Source of the DNA: Apostichopus japonicus
Lineage: Eukaryota > Echinodermata > Holothuroidea > Aspidochirotida > Stichopodidae
Length of the DNA: 64,000 nt
NCBI RefSeq assembly: GCF_037975245.1
Contig: NC_092578.1
Coordinates: 3,431,001-3,495,000, forward strand
Direction: 5' to 3'
Part shown: one piece after another, positions 62,748 to 64,000 of the stretch
How positions within the stretch are numbered: the first letter of the stretch is position 1
How the letters are laid out: each line of letters opens with the position of its first letter
Notes under the pieces: generated by a model
Database searches by the model: none
What the model saw: the letters and a program-made list of their open reading frames with translations, nothing else
What the model was told of the DNA's origin: nothing
Position numbers and translations under genes: made by a program

Positions 62748-63382
62748 GCACTTTTAATCTGGGGGGGGGGGGGCACCGACATCAAAGGGCACTTTGCAGA
62801 AATTCGATTGGACTGATGCAGCCTTATATTTAGTACCCTTTATAACTCTTATTGTATTATCTTATTTGCGTATACACATCACTCCATCAACGCCCCCCCC
62901 CCCCCAAGGAAAATATGCATACTAGCACTGCAATATCCAATGTGCAAATTGGGAAACAAGGAACAAGTTTTCTTTTGAGACAAAATGAGGTGAAATCATG
63001 CTAGTTGCTAATGTAGGAATCTTCCGAATTAAAGTTTATTTCTTGTCAATATCTTAACAAATTTTTTCCATTCGAAATAGCTTTGAGTTTGACCCACAGA
63101 AATTCATTAAAAGTCAGGGGCGTAGCCAGGATTTGCAAAGTTGTATGCACGACTATCTGAGCGGAGCGCCACCATCAGTTGGCGCGGAGCGTACAAGAAA
63201 ATTTTTGGTTTTACAAACCCCTCAGATGGCTGGAAACGGCCCTTCCCGAGTGTTCATTCTGGTTCCCTGGCCTCTTGCTAACTTGAGACACCTCAATTTT
63301 TATGTAGAAAAAGGGCACATTTTTAACCTGAGGAAAAGTGGGGGGCACGTGCCCCCTGTGCCCCCCGGTTCCGCCGCCCTTG
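62748..63382 (-). mobile_element. truncated copy of the 21.1-kb hAT-like element
   Basis: Reverse-orientation copy of 21067-21731, closely similar along its length, including the poly-G/C runs, the inner CAGGGGCGTAGCCAGG word (63116 on) and the terminus CCGCCGCCCTTG ending at 63382. The opposite terminal ~15 bases are missing, replaced by unrelated AT-rich DNA at about 62747, so no target duplication is present. Confidence 0.88.
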
Positions 63383-64000
63383 TACTCATATCCCATAGCC
63401 CATGCATATCCCATAGCCCCTACCCCCATTAAAGAGCACAAACACGGTGTGCATCAATGTTCTAACTAACAGATTCACGGTATATTGATTTAGATTTTGC
63501 TGTGACACATGTATTTAACATACATTTTAAAACTGGCAACGTATTATAACGTTGTAAGCAATGTTGTACTTCATATGGTAGGCGGCCTATGCATGAGTGT
63601 AGTCTTATAACTTTAAAAACAAACAGACAATGACTATTAGTTTTCCTTTGCAGTTTGTCACATTTACAATTTACTGCACATTTTGCGTATTCGGAACTGT
63701 TACACGTTCTGCCGTGAATTTGTTAACGTTTGACCAAGCCATATAAGACTCCTTCAACTTTCAACTATAGCACACCGTGCCATTATAGACACACCTCTAA
63801 CGACCCTTCTCAGACAAAGATATCGATGATAATCGCTGAGTGGCTAACCAACAGATCACTTCTAATCATGGGAAGTTTTAAAAGAAGACAACACATTAAA
63901 TTGAGTAATCAAACAGGGAAGCTATACAAGTGTTTGTTTGTATGTATGTATGTATGTTTATAACCGCACTTGTCTCATCGTTGGTTAAAGAATAACAAGA
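63383..64000. other. window end, no gene seen
   Basis: It opens with two CATATCCCATAGCCC units and contains a GTATGTATGT run near 63940-63956. No exon recognised. Confidence 0.5.

Overview
The window is eukaryotic: it has multi-exon genes with GT-AG introns, intronless GPCR genes, tRNA-derived SINEs, a LINE ORF1 relic, several hAT-type DNA transposons with 8-bp target duplications, and many (TA)n and poly-G/C tracts. An A+T-rich genome with many GPCR paralogues and a CPVL-type carboxypeptidase fits a marine invertebrate deuterostome. An echinoderm such as a sea cucumber is my best guess, but the species is inferred from style and not proven.

Layout. (1) 1-2.8 kb is repeat-rich with no gene seen. 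(2) 2.9-19.1 kb is a large palindrome. Two arms of about 5.5 kb (2905-8510 and 13592-19125) each carry one intronless 339-residue rhodopsin-like GPCR, in opposite orientation. The ~5 kb spacer holds a TIR-bounded palindromic element, a CAC-rich satellite and two minus-strand exons of an SLC23 (nucleobase/ascorbate) transporter. (3) 19.6-23.1 kb holds a broken LINE ORF1 and a fold-back repeat, one arm of which is interrupted by a 665-bp hAT-like element; the other arm preserves the empty site. (4) 23.6-24.6 kb is a third, divergent intronless GPCR. (5) 24.6-31 kb is mostly repeats, including a complete 1174-bp non-autonomous hAT element. (6) 31.1-45.0 kb is a complete CPVL-type serine carboxypeptidase gene with 14 coding exons on the plus strand, two of which are tandem-duplicated, apparently mutually exclusive cassettes. 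(7) 45-64 kb is sparse: a hAT MITE directly after CPVL, two candidate exons that weakly resemble an ABCA transporter N-terminus, and a terminal exon with a CARD-like domain at 62 kb.

Most notable points. The two palindromic GPCRs differ at about 42 codons by amino acid but at only about 8 by silent change. The changes fall in membrane and extracellular segments, while intracellular parts are identical, which suggests diversifying selection on ligand recognition after a recent inverted duplication. The CPVL gene appears to swap a 32/33-residue segment by alternative splicing. Its largest intron carries a TIR-bounded satellite in which every full monomer has a DR1-type AGGTCA motif.
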